From Hansfordia pulvinata (lineage: Eukaryota > Ascomycota > Sordariomycetes > Xylariales): a stretch of DNA of 64,000 nucleotides. Below the pieces are notes generated by a model. That model was not told the DNA's origin. It was given only the letters and a program-made list of their open reading frames with translations, and searched no databases. Positions 1-12,660 of the stretch are shown here, in pieces (the stretch's first letter is position 1; the number at the start of each line of letters is the position of its first letter). Where the stretch lies: contig BJKQ01000009.1 in NCBI GenBank assembly GCA_006538405.1, forward strand, positions 1,808,001-1,872,000. Reading direction: 5' to 3'. The position numbers and the translations under genes are program-made.

Positions 1-3000
1 GCGCAAGCCCTGATAAGCGAGGATCCAGATTCGTGCAGCGATTCTCCAGACAGTGCAACGTCGGCATGCGCCTCCATGAGTAGGCGTGCGTGACGACACC
101 AAGTCGTCAGCTCCCCACTCTCCCGGTTCGGCGCGGCCGTGAAGGGTGCGCGCCGTAGGGCTGAAGCTTGAGATCGGCGGCGACGGCGGTGGAGTACAAG
201 CGTCCCGTTCTCTATTGCAGTTGCGGTCGCAAATAATCCCAAGAGACTCTGCCTGTGCTCGAGGTTCTCGTTCGGAACCCTGCAGTCATCAGGTGACTTG
301 CGTCCACAATACGCCCCCGTCCGCCAGACAGGTCAACAAAGTTCCATGGCCCTCCAGAATCTATGCATTCAGATCCGCCACGTCATCGCCTATGAGCGGC
401 GTGGGCTGATCCGGCAAGGCATGGCGTGTACAATCAGGCTTGCTCAATGTTGTGGTGCGAGCAGGCATTGCCCCGTATCGACCTCGTGCAGTGTGGCAGC
501 CAGATACGATGCCACTGGCCTCATCTTTTGAATGGGAGTACTCGAACCATCGGTTTCCTACGAGCACACTCGTTCATCATGAGCCACAGGGCCTGGGGCC
601 AAGCACGACGGGGACGCGACGACCGGCTTGCAGGGACTGTTTCTGGAATTCTCCAAAGAAAGTATCCGCAACCTGACCAGGGTTGGAGACTATGGCTACG
701 AGTATATGTGCTCGAACCAGTCACGCCAGTTCCTCTTTTGGCGAGTGGCAGCACCTCCGGGGGTCAGGGGGACAAACAACGACGGCAAAACCCGAACTCT
801 GCAAATCGGACGTTGAATCCTAGCAGCGGGAGAGATTTCATTCGAGAAAGCGCCAGTCGCGCCAGTCACGCCGGTCCCCCAGGGCCAGGGGGTTTACCCT
901 TTGGGCGGGTCATGACTGGGAGAAGAGCAACAAGGACGTCGTCCTCTGGAGCAGCTGAATGCAGGGTTCCTCAGTCATTGCAGACGCGCCCATGCGCCGA
1001 ACCCGTACCCCGACCTCGCCAGCAAGGGCCCCTGGTCCCGGCCAAGGTTGCGAAAAGAGGTACGAATCGAGCAAGTTGCAGTTAACCCGAAGTGTTGGCC
1101 TATTGTCGACAAGGTCCCTTCGCACTCGTGCGAATCACCATCACACCATCAACATCGAGCCTCAAGCCATTGGCCTGGAAGCAACACTTGGCGAGGCCGC
1201 ACTGGGGGATGTGCATCATGCCGGGCACATGATGAACAGTCGAGGCCGTACCCGACTTTCAAACGCGACCGCAGCCTCGAGCCAATGGTGGCTGCCGCTC
1301 GCGGTCGCAGAACCGAGCGGCGCAGCCGTGGTTTGCAGCACTCGTGGAGACTTGTTCCACCTCGCGGGGCGGGCTGTAAAGCGAAGGCACGCCAGCCCAC
1401 CGCCATTTGCAGGGGTCTTTGGCCCTGCACTCAGCACTTTGTATGGGAGACTGGCGGTCGCAATGGGCGGCTGCAATCGTACGTTGCGTCGTGCAAGCTG
1501 CGAGGCGCACGCCACGAGCCTGCTGCCGACGCGCCGTGGTGGGCCAGCAATCTGTGGTTGCCACATCACTGTTCTGTTTGCGCTTGTCTCCCATCGCCCG
1601 TCGCCCATCGCTTCGAGCTCTTGTGCTTCTTCGTCCTTGACGCGACGAGTCACAAGGCCGTGTCCTCTTTCCACATGATGTCGCTCGGGCATGGCGCCTG
1701 ACGGCGTCTCATTGGGCGGGTGGTCCGGAGTCGTCGGTATCGGGCTCTTTACTGCCACACGCGGCCGCGAAGCAGGGCGATGCGGTTACACCTGGAACCC
1801 ACCAGTCGAGCAAGCCGCGCATGACGTACGGAGTACCCGTACTGGGCGATCTGGTCACACTAGGTACGTGGTGCGCGCCACAGAGGTTGCGCGACGGATT
1901 CATTGCCGCTGTTTGAAGCCTCCTTCTGCATGGCCTCGCTCGCAAGCACAAAACGCAGCTGTTTGCGTCTGGGTTAACTACAGCTAAACTGGCATAATTA
2001 GTAGGTTGCGAGGTCACGAACAGGGTTGTTGAGCTGCCCTGCTTCGCCTTTCTGGGCACTGCACCCGGTTCCTCTCACGCCCGCCCTGCCCTGGTCCGCG
2101 CCAGGGGTTTATGATGGTGCGGGTTGGGTACTTGGACGAGTACCTACAAGTGAGCAAGGCTGTTGAGGCCCACGTGCACAGAACACATGCTCTCCTGGGC
2201 GCTTTATTTGCCCCGATCTGGCAGCCAAGGGTTGTCATCCTGTGCTGCTGGAGGAGTGCTGCCCCTGTTCAAACCGCCTAACTACCGGAGCTGGCCCAGT
2301 ATCGGCCGAGAATTAGCACCTATCACCCTCGAAATGACCCAGCCACGATGGACCGGTTTCTACTCCAAGTACTCTTGTACACATTCGGGCTTGCTCGTCA
2401 GCCGCACAGGTGCGTTTCTCTGTCGTTAGACTGCCGGCGACACGGCGGAGCGTCGCATGAAAGCTCCGTGTCCATTAAAGTGCTTACAGCCCGCGACTAG
2501 TGATTGTACGGTTAATGACGAGAGCAGCCGCAATGCCCAAGACCCGCCACCAAAACGAATAGTGCATGCTTGTCTCCAGCAGCAACGGCTGCCGATCGAT
2601 GAGCGTCGACCACCCACTCGCTTCGACTCTCACACCTTACAGGGTGATTGGAGTCTCTCAACGCTTCACAGCCTCGCCAGTGACGCTGCCCCGGCCAGGA
2701 GCGAGACTGGGCAACGAGCATGTCCACAAGCACCGCAGGTGTCGCGACCACATCGTGACGTGATGGCGTCGAATTGCAGGCATATCAGCCTTGTAGGATT
2801 CGATCGGACTCGAAGCGGGTGGGAGTCTGCGCAGAGGATGGTACTCCGTAAACGGCGCCAGGGGCTTGTCACATAACCCCCCACCGCGGAACAGAACGAG
2901 AAGTTCCCTGTTTGGGATTCACGGCTGTAGGTTTCCTTGAATCCATGCAGCGTGTCAATGGCTCAGGTTCTTGGCTGTTGGGCTCTGCAGCTTTTGTGCC

Positions 3001-4077
3001 AAGGCGCTGTGCGGACTCGGCTCTCTGCGGCGTCGTTCTGCGACTGTGCGACAGATTGAGGCGGGGGTCCTGCCCAGTCCCATCTCTTTCTTGTGGTCTG
3101 TATCAATCTATCCGTTTTGCGCACGCTGAAGCCGCCCAGAGACTCGAAAGGAGCGCCTGGGCAGACACCCAGCGGCTGCGATGGCTTCTTTCAAGGCGGC
3201 CTGCATCACACGAGTGCTCGGGACAAGCGCTATCAACAACTTCTGCGAAACCGCCCCTTCCCTCTCGTTGCCACCAGGGGGTACTAATGCTTCACCCCCC
3301 GGTCTGTGAGTTGTTCTTCGCCCCCTCCATCGGCTGCGATCTTCAGAGCCAGCCCGCCCCCCATTTCAGCCGCAGCGCTGCGTAGCGGAACTTGCCGGCT
3401 TCTGCGCCTTTCTCGGCGCTTGTATGAGTTTTCTCTTACGTCCGGCGCCTGTCTGCTTCCTTGCGGTCCATCTGCTGCTCGACAAGAGGCGATTGAGAGC
3501 GACACGGCGAAGGGGGGGGAATTCGGGGTCGCGGGCCGCAGTCCGGGCAGGACCTCGTCGGAACCCATGGTGGACCGAGTCGCCGCGAAAAAATCGGAGG
3601 TGGCATCCTGATCACGAGCACTCCATACCTGCTCGTACCTACTTGCGCTATGGGTATCTCTGCGAAGACGGGCACTGCGGCTGAGGCCACGGCCCGACGA
3701 CGCCGGCGGGGCCAGCCAGGCGGGGGGCGAAAAGCGCAAGTTGGGGTCCCACGTTGTGAGTGTCCGTGCTACGCACGTACGGCGCGTTGGATTAAACCCC
3801 TAAAAACCCCCCGGCGTTTTCCTGTTCTTCTGTGGGGAGGGGGGGTTTGCATTGTTTCCCCATCGCTCAGCGTAATTCCCGCCTTGTTCACGAGTATAGC
3901 CCGTCGAACCTGACCCCCATGCTCATGAGTACGAGGACTCGCAGATGCCCGAGATAGGCAAGGTAGGGCGGTACTCGTATGGGGCCGAGAAGGTAATGCA
4001 AATAATGTGGTGTATGCTTCCGCGGATGCTCCGCAAGAAGAAGCCACTAATCGGGGGAGGGGCGGGCCCCAGTCAGT

Positions 4078-4180
<103 letters not shown>

Positions 4181-4505
4181 TATAGCCAGCGTATAGCCAG
4201 CTAATCAGCAGCCAGCCAGCCACCGTCGTCATCGGATGCTTGCTTGGTGGTCTTGTGTGTGGGTACGAGTAGTAGGTATTCTTAATATAGCTTGCTGCCG
4301 CGCCGGCGCCGCCCAGGATCCCGCACCGGGGCGCGGCAAGCCGCTGATTGGCCCGCCCAGCCGACGATAGTGCGCGCACTGCTGTGGTCGTGCAGAGTGA
4401 GTACTCGTGCGAGTGCGCCAGCATGACAGCCCTCGTATGGAGGGGCGCGCTTCGCGCTTGTTGGCGAATTATAGGCCGAAATACCAGGGGTGATGACGAG
4501 GCACT

Positions 4506-4577
4506 CACTCACTCTCACTCCCACACACACACACTCTCTCTCTGTCTGTGTGTGTGTATATGTGTTTGTGTGTGTGT
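4506..4577. repeat. CA / CT / GT compound microsatellite, self-complementary
   Basis: A CA run (about 4521-4533) passes through a short CT stretch and then into a GT-rich run (about 4546-4577). The CA and GT arms are complementary, so the single strand could fold into a hairpin with the CT stretch in the loop. Confidence 0.85.
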
Positions 4578-5389
4578 CATTGCTTCGAGACTTTGGGGAC
4601 ATGCGTGCCCACATAGGTGCTCTACTTGTTTCTGGTTCTTTTGCCAAGTTGCTCTTCTCTGAGGATATGCTTGCGAAAACAGGCAACTTGGGGGTCCTGG
4701 CTTTCTGGTGGCGCGATCAGCGGTCCGAAAGATCCCACTCGTGGTGGCTGCGAGCACATTGTACTGGCCGTTCGCTGTCACCGCAGCAATAACGGCCGGC
4801 AATTTAGAGCCCCCCGGTGCACCGCCGCAGGCCGTCGGCCCGGGCACAGCACAGGTCCTCTTGCGCGTGGACTCCATATATCCTCAAGTAAGTACATACA
4901 TACCTCTCAAGTCTATACCACGGCGTACGAGTAGGTACCTGGTAGCCAGTCGGGGCTGCGCAAACCAGCCCTTCGCACTCCATCACGTGACGTGGGGCCG
5001 GGGGACGGGCCCTGGCACGATCGCTGCGTTCATCTTTTCGTCTCCCCTACATAGGTTCTTTCCCCACCCTTACGTCCGTTAGGGAAGACCATTGACTAGG
5101 GAGGGGGGGCGACAGCCCGGACTTAAAGAAGGAGAAGAAGCGTGGAAAAGCCAGCCATACCCGTCGTCCCCCCAGCGCGCGACAGGGGCCAGGGGGGCCC
5201 AAGGAAGACGTTTCGCGATTGCGGAGTGCGGATGGGGAGCAAGGACCGGGCAAAGGGGGGGCAGGGGTTCTGCGGAGCACGGAGCACGGAGCACGGCGGC
5301 GGCGGCGGCGCGCCGGGGGGGGGTGATACCCTACCTATTCAATACTCATACTCTCATCATATAGTCGGACTCTGAGGGAGGTAGGTGAT

Positions 5390-5425
5390 ACCCATACTCA
5401 TTCCCATACCCATACCCATACTTGT
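5390..5425. repeat. Short imperfect CCCATA repeat
   Basis: Several near-tandem copies of CCCATA (with CTCATT variants) in non-coding DNA. A similar but shorter ACTCAT pattern lies just upstream at about 5340-5360. Confidence 0.7.
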
Positions 5426-6774
5426 AGCTTACGGGCATACTACATAATAGTCCCGGCTCTTTACGAATCGAGACCTCTCCAGCAACGAGGGCCACGTGTG
5501 CCGACAGGGCAGGGTCCAGGGCTCGCTCATTCATTCAGCCATTCAACCATTTATTCATTATTTCATTCATGGGTACGCCTGACAGGAGCATCGGGGCAAA
5601 GGGGCCGAGCGACCGAGCCAGCAGGCTCAGCCTCGAGGTGCGGTGGCTGTCTCCTCCTCCTCATCGCAAAGAACAGCGGCCCCTGGGTCTTGGCCGTAGT
5701 CTTGGCCCTTGGGCTCTAGCTACCTTACTTTGATACTCCCAGCTCGTGTGTGGCGCCACGCATATTCCCGGAGAGGACAGCCAGCGGCACAAACTTGCCA
5801 GGCTCGGGCTCGGACTTGGGCCCGGGCCCGGGCCCCCCGGTCCTCACACCACGAGTGGCCGTAGTAAGCCAGCCTCGCACAGCTCACATGCTGGCTCGGT
5901 GCCGCGTGTTCCGCGTGAGTACAGGCATGCAGGTATGCGTGTGCGCGAGTGTATACTCCGTAGACAGGTACGAGTAGTGTGCGGATAGGTAGGGCAGCGG
6001 CCCCGTCGGCCTGGAGCGGCTCTTGCGGCCGCGACGATTGCGAGCGGGCAGCGAGGAGGGTCAAGATTTGACGGCAGTGGTTTTGTGTTCTTGTCCCCTG
6101 TTTCTCCGGGCGCGGCGCCCAAAACAAGACTGGGTTCGATGACTCCAGCTGGGGCGCAGTCGACGCCCGCGGGCGTTGGCTGCGAGGAAAGGACCCTTGA
6201 AACCCGTCACGCCAGCGGTTGGACCACGCCAAAGGATCTCAGCAGGACCGACGTGCTCGTGTCCTGTGAATGGCGGGGGCTTCTGTCCGGAAGGGAGGGA
6301 GGTAGGGGGCGGTGATGGTGGTAGTCGTGTTGTTGTTCTTGCGGTTGTTGTCCTTGTTGTCGTCCGATGTTGGGTGCGCCCTGAGCCGCTGCAGGCCACG
6401 ACGACACGTGGTGTGGATGTGTGGGATGCCCGGGTCGAACGGGCGAGGGGCCTGGCTGTCTCGACCTGCTCTTCTCGTCGAAAGCTGCATTCCGGACGAT
6501 ACTCGCACACGGGACAAGAACCGCTCACTGGCTGACTGGATGGCACACTGACTGACTGGCTGTTTGGATGGCTGCCTCCCCTTGGGCCGGCCCATCATCG
6601 CATCGTGGCCCATGAGCAGTCACATCCGCCAGCAGCCCGACGTCCCATCCCGTGGCCCCGTGCCTTTCGAAAATTGCAAGCTTCGGGGACTTGTCGGCTC
6701 TGGATTGGATTGGGCTGCAACGGGCGCCGCCGACGAGGCCGTGACAAACATCCCCAACGGGAGCCGTGCAACCG

Positions 6775-6777
<3 letters not shown>

Positions 6778-6821
<44 letters not shown>
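6778..6821. repeat. (CT)n microsatellite, about 22 copies
   Basis: A pure dinucleotide CT run within a pyrimidine-rich strand that continues with further CTCT blocks to about 6900. Confidence 0.95.
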
Positions 6822-6822
<1 letters not shown>

Positions 6823-9800
6823 CCTTCCCATTCTCTGTGCCTCTGTCTCACCCTCTTCTCCCCATCTCTTTCCATCTCTCTCTCTATCTCTCTCTTCTAT
6901 CCCGCGGACGGTCCAGACCCTTCAGCCTCTCGACGCCCGCCCAAGACAGCACAGCAGCGCCCGCATGCCCCTCCCCTTCCCCCAAACCACCCAAAAATAG
7001 CACCTCTCGTCACTGGCGGGGAGGAGGGCGCACGCTCGCCATTGGCCAGAGAGGGTCTGGGGGCGCATTGCCATGTGGCCCACGACTGCAACCCTATGAG
7101 TACGAGCACTCGTACGCCGGAGGGAGGAGGGGAAGGAGCTAAGAAGCAGGCTATCTTCTCCTCTGCAGATGGGGCGCACCCCTCCACAGTCCCCCCCCTC
7201 CTTTTTGTTTTCGGGCTCACAGGCGCCCCGGAGCCAGAGTGTCGCCGACAGGACCATGGCGACTTGGCTGCCCAGCCGGAGCCAATGGTGGCTGCGAACC
7301 GCGCCCAACGGGGACACACACATAAAAGCAAAGGGTCGCGAGCACGGTGGCTGGCTCTGGGGCTCGTCGGGCGTGGAGGGCTCGGCACCATGGAGGCGTG
7401 CGGTCCTCTTTCTGTGCATACATATCCCCCGAAGCGGGCGAGCCGCAGGACGAGGCACACGCAAACCTCTCTCGCACCCCGCTTATCAACGGGCGCTTCT
7501 ATCTCATGCCCGGGTGGGGGATTGGCGGACTCGCCGAGCTGGGAAGGGAAGGGGGGGGGGGTCTAGCCGACCGTTGTCTCCCTCTCCCCCCCATCCCAGC
7601 CCTTTCTGCAACCCTTTCACCCTCGAGCTTCACGTCAGCACTGTATCTAACAGGAAAAAGGAAATAACAGGACGTAGGGCTGGCCGGCCGGGGACGGACG
7701 CAGCTACCTGGGCTGCCACGAGGTTTTTGGTCAGCGATGCGATGCTCTCATCAGCGACATGCAAGCTCAGCACTTGCGCCGCCGCCGCCGCCGTCGGTGT
7801 AACGTTCAGCGTAGGCGCTACCACTCCAAAAATCACGCCGGCCTTGCTGACGCGCCCGCTTTGCCCGGCGGCCGACTCGGACGGCGGTGGGCTTCGCGGT
7901 CCCTCGTTTTTGAGGGGGTGGTGGGCTGTAGCGGTCTCTTTTTTCCATTTTGGTTTCTTCCTTTTCTTCTTCTCTTTCCTTCTTTCTGGCTCTTGTTCGC
8001 GGAAAAGCCGCCTCGGGCTCTGCTGTACGCGGTACTGCTCGTCGGTTTCGGCTCGGCGTCAGTCTCGGCGCTGACACGGCGGCAGGCAGCTCTGACCTGG
8101 CGCAGCGGGCAGCGCAGCATCGCTCCAACGACTGAGGAGACTCAACATGTGGAATCGATTCGAGTCTGGGCGGAACGAAACGTGCGGCAGTAGATTGGGC
8201 AGGTTCCCCCAGTTGTCCCCGGCTACACATCAAGCGAGAGGCGACCACATCACAAAACTAGAGGAAAAGGTGTCTGTCTGTATCTTGTCACGATCCAATG
8301 TCGGGCCATCGTGTCTGCTTCCCTTTCCCCCCTGAGACGGAGTCGACACGGCGAGCGCTCCGCGTTGACATGTGCCATCACCCAGGTTCGACTGCACCCC
8401 TGGTGTGTTTACCGATGAACTGCGAGCCGTTGTGAGTCTTCTGTCCCTGCTCTCGATGGGCACGACGGATTCCGGGGCCACACACTCTCTCCAGTCGGCG
8501 CTCGCAATGGCTCCTGGTCTCGTCGCTGGGGAGACCACAGTCGAAAGCGCTGTACCCCAGAGCCAGAGCCAGACGACTCGGGCCTTGACCGGGGCTCCTC
8601 CACGATCAACTGGAGCGCCCATTGGGGGAGTGGGGGGGTCCATCTCAGCGCCCTCCCCACAAAGCGCAGCATCTGGGCCTGCCTGCTCCCGCGATTGCTG
8701 TGGGGGCGGTATCGAGACCACGTCCGAGGAGGCGGAAGCCTGGCTCCTGAGACGAAGTCCGGTACGGTACGAGGCTACAGTGACCTCGTAGAAAGCTTCC
8801 GGGCCGCGATGGGCATCCTGAACGGCTCTCTGGAGAGACAATGTTGGCCGGGGGGACGGGACGGCCCTGCTGGAGCGCCGGCGTGCTGCCAGGCAAGATA
8901 CCTGCACACATGAACGTTGATTCTGAGCCTCATCTTGCGGCTTACAGGATGCGGTCCACCCATAATTGGGAGGGGGATAAAGTTATCGATCTGCATGCCC
9001 GGCGCGGTCACCGAGCTTCTCCTTCTTTCTCCCCGCTCCCCCCAACTATGTATTCGTATGCCGTGAAGGAGCCAGGCAGCACCTTGGCGCAAATATTCGA
9101 GATGGGGGGCCGGGGGCCGACCGCCCCCTGACAGGAAAGCGGCTCTCTTGCCAGGCGTCCCGGCCGAGACACTCCCTCTCCCCGTTCCTCTTCGGATCCG
9201 AGTCCGAGAAGGAGGGCAGGGCAAGCCCCCGTGGAATGGAGTCGTCCCGGGACCTAACTTGGGCAAACCGAGACATCATTGTGGGACTTTGACTCTTTTC
9301 GCTCTCTCTCTCGCGTGTTGGGGGATACGCACGGCCAGCGCCTCGCTTTGCCTTGGATACGAGTACTGCTGCGTTTGATTGCCCCGTCATCCTCGACCCT
9401 CCTTTTCTCCCAACCCCGGACGGACCCGACAAGGGGGCGCGACAGGGCGCTTCCCTGCAATGAAGACGTTTGGCAGGCGTTCCCTTTCCCTTTTCTCCTC
9501 CTGCCAAACTCGAGTTGGGAACTGCCAACTCGACTCGGGACTGCTAAGTTAGGCTGAGCAACATTGTCGCGACGCCCCGGGTCGGTGCGCGCCTTGCGCA
9601 TGGACGACGGCTCAGAAGGTGATGAAGGGGGTTTGACCTGGGCGGGCTGGGTACAAGGTTCGTTGAAGTCGGGCCATTCTTGCTGGATCATTGCCGTCCG
9701 GCTCGTGCTTCCGAAAGCCGGGCCGCGTTGAAGGGGAACTGATGGGTCAGCTCGTCCAAACACTCTTCGGGCTGGAATCCTCGTCAGATCACAGTTTGAG

Positions 9801-11289
9801 AGAATGCGGTGCGTTGATCTTGGTCTCGAAGAGGATGCTGGCGATAGTATATTTGTTGCTGTTAGTCTTGGACGTCGGTTCGGCAGGCTGCAATGTGTAG
9901 AGGAGACTTCGTGGTCGTCGAGACGGACACACGGCCTTGACGAAGGAGTCGCTGCCCGCAGCTAGACAAAATCTGCCATCTCACTCTATCTGGTCGCCCA
10001 TTTGCAGTCTACTCTGGATCTTGATCACGGAAACAGGACGCCCTGGTCTCTCACTCTTCTTTCTCTCAGTGCTTCCAGGACCTACAGGGTATGGATCCCG
10101 CTTCTTCGATGTGAGTACTGACTGACATGTAAAATGCCGGTGGCAGACCTGAGAGTCGGGACGCTGTCAACCTGAAATCGGAGCCCTTCCGACGACAGTC
10201 TCGATGCCATCGAAGGTAAACCTGGGCCCTCTAAATCGCACGCACCCGTGTATCCTGGGCGGGCGCTCTGCTGACCGGCATTCTCCATGGTGCAATCATC
10301 GCATCCGACCCCCTTCTTGCCCCCCAACGCCGCCCTCATAGTCATACTATTCCGCCTGAACCGCCAAAGCAGGGCAACAGCGTCCATGACAGGCCCGGGG
10401 AATATCCCTTCGATACCACGTCTCCCAGGATTCTAGTTCCCAGACCGTCTGCTCTTCCGGCGTCCTTTGTCCTCACAGCGGGGGATAGGCGAAGAAGATG
10501 AGGCGCTGCTCGATAGTTGAACGAGCTTATGGCGTGCCCAGAGGGATTCATGACTTGCTTTGATGATTATACATCTGCGACTCCGTGTTTGCAAACAAAG
10601 TCTCTGATCTAAGGCGACTCCTTGTGATCAAGGACTGAGCGAAAGGTGGAGGGCCCGGTCGATCTGTCTGGCAAAATGAAGCCATTCGGTGCCTGCAGAC
10701 ACAACTCGGGGGTGTGCCGTGTGACCTGTCCGTGGCTAAACAGCGTACTGCAATCGCCAAGTAGCTGCAACTACCGCATGTAGACTGTGATGAAGCTGTG
10801 GCCCTCTGCCTATGATAGTCGAAGAAGTGTCAAAACAGGTCCCGATTCCTCGGAGCAGAAAGCTTGTGTATCTGATCTATAGCCTAGTCTCTCTTCCGTT
10901 AAGAGATCTTCGGCTATGGGTCGGCATGTGAAGCGGACCGAGTTCCACTGGGAGAAGGAGGGTGAAAGAAAGACGCGAGGCCGTGGTACAGAGCTTGACA
11001 TACTCTGGCCACAGACCGGACCTCTGACTGCGTTCTCTTCAGAGACCGGAGCGTCGACAACTCCGTCCCAGCACAGACTCGTCTCTTCTTGTATATGAAG
11101 GGCAGCGTCGGTAGGAAGGCTCTGGCATCGGTGATTCGACACCCTGCTCTTTCATCTCTGTTCAATACCAACGGCCGAAACAGAGCCATCCGACGCGAAA
11201 GATGGAAGATCGGAACTCCAGCTCTGAAGTCTTTCACGAGACTCTCGCGGCCAGTCCAACGCCGTGTCAGCCATCCAGCCCACACCACA

Positions 11290-11910
11290 AACCGCCGCCC
11301 CTGAGCCCCCCCTTTCCGCTTCCGCTTCCGATATCTGACCCTACTTGTACATCCCGACGGCCGTGAGTCTCGCGCCGACGCCGTGTCCGCCGTCGTGATA
11401 AGCCGCGTAGCCGCCCATGCTCGCCCCAGCGTTCTCCCCCCCCCTTCGTCCTGCGTTGCCCACACACTGGTGCCCGCCCGCCCGCCGACGACATCAGAAG
11501 ATGCGGAAGCCTCCATCGACGCCAGCACGACCCCTCGGAACGTCGACCAGTACAGCGCGGGACACGGACCGACATGCCGCTTCAGCTGGGGGAACCACGT
11601 CGCTGATGCTCGTCCTCGTCGCCGCTAGGCACCCCCATCCCTTCTCCAGTCCGTCGTCGAGGTCGAAAGAGGACGCGCGTAGGCAATGCGGCACATGTTC
11701 CCCCCTTCTGGAACATCATCGCCCGCCCGACGGCCCTGTCGTCACGTCACGTCGCCCGTGTAGTGGCAGGAGCCGCCCCGCGGCGCTCACCTGAACCGCC
11801 TTGTCTTCTGAAGACACCGGTGGTGGTTCCCCAGGCCGGCGGCGGCTCCGAAAAGATCCACGATGTGAATATTCCATCTTGTCCCGTGTCTCCGCCCTCC
11901 TGACGTACAT
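11290..11910 (-). repeat. Diverged direct-repeat copy A (paired with 14590-14990)
   Basis: This segment shares recognisable blocks, in the same order and orientation, with the segment at 14590-14990. The clearest is near 11530-11575, where CAGTACAGCGCGGGACACGG matches CAGCACAGCGCGGGACACGG at about 14699. Another is the CTCGCCCGTATAGTG-like block near 11755. On the minus strand both copies can be read as an Ala-Val-Leu-(V/A)-Asp-Val segment. Frames are broken in this copy. It is probably a decayed gene or repeat; I do not recognise the family. Confidence 0.45.
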
Positions 11911-12660
11911 GTGGAGGGTGCGACCGTCAATTAGGGTTATTCAAGGTAGAAATGGGCCGCCAGGGCCGACCGAGAAACTCTCCCTTCTACACATCTTTTT
12001 GCTTCAATACAGCTGTATCCACCATGACCGCCCTATACGAATCATTGGTTCTGGCATGGCTCTGTTTAACCACCATTGGTTCACAGGCACACAGGCCTCC
12101 AGCCTACAGGCGACTTAACAGCCTACTTGGCAGATCCCGCCTTCGAAGACACTCCCGCGCAGGATGGTCTCAGCCCCAGAGAGCCTTGAGTCTTGCTAGT
12201 TGACGCCACCGGCAGGCTGTGTGAGTGAGACAGTCGCAGTTCGGACAGCCCCGATGGGAAAGCTCGTGCCGCCCTCGACACAGCCTCAGCCGGCCGGGCG
12301 ATCATCTCGCAGCCTGGTCTCTCCAGGCACAGGCCGCTCGATGGTTGCGCCCGTCGTGGCAGAATCGACCAAGGCTCGCAGCCCGTTGCGCAGCCTGACA
12401 GTTGCCGAGTCCGGTGCTCGGCCTGCCCCCACCCCTCCTCGCAGCCGTGTCTGCATGAGACGGCCTCGCGGTCATGGTTGCGTGAGGTGGTGCGGGCAGG
12501 CCAGGCTCTGAATTTCAGAGATATACCCTCGGTGCCCCTTCTACAGAGCCTTGTCCCAGCCGTCTCGACTCTCACCTCTCTCTTTTCCCGTCGTCTCACC
12601 CACGCATCTCCCTGATTGTTCACCTTCACCCTCCGCGCCTTGCGAGGTTTTTTTTTTACC

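Noticed and set aside
8380..8400. GGTTCGACTGC resembling a tRNA B box
   Set aside because: No A box at the right distance and no acceptor-stem pairing could be found.
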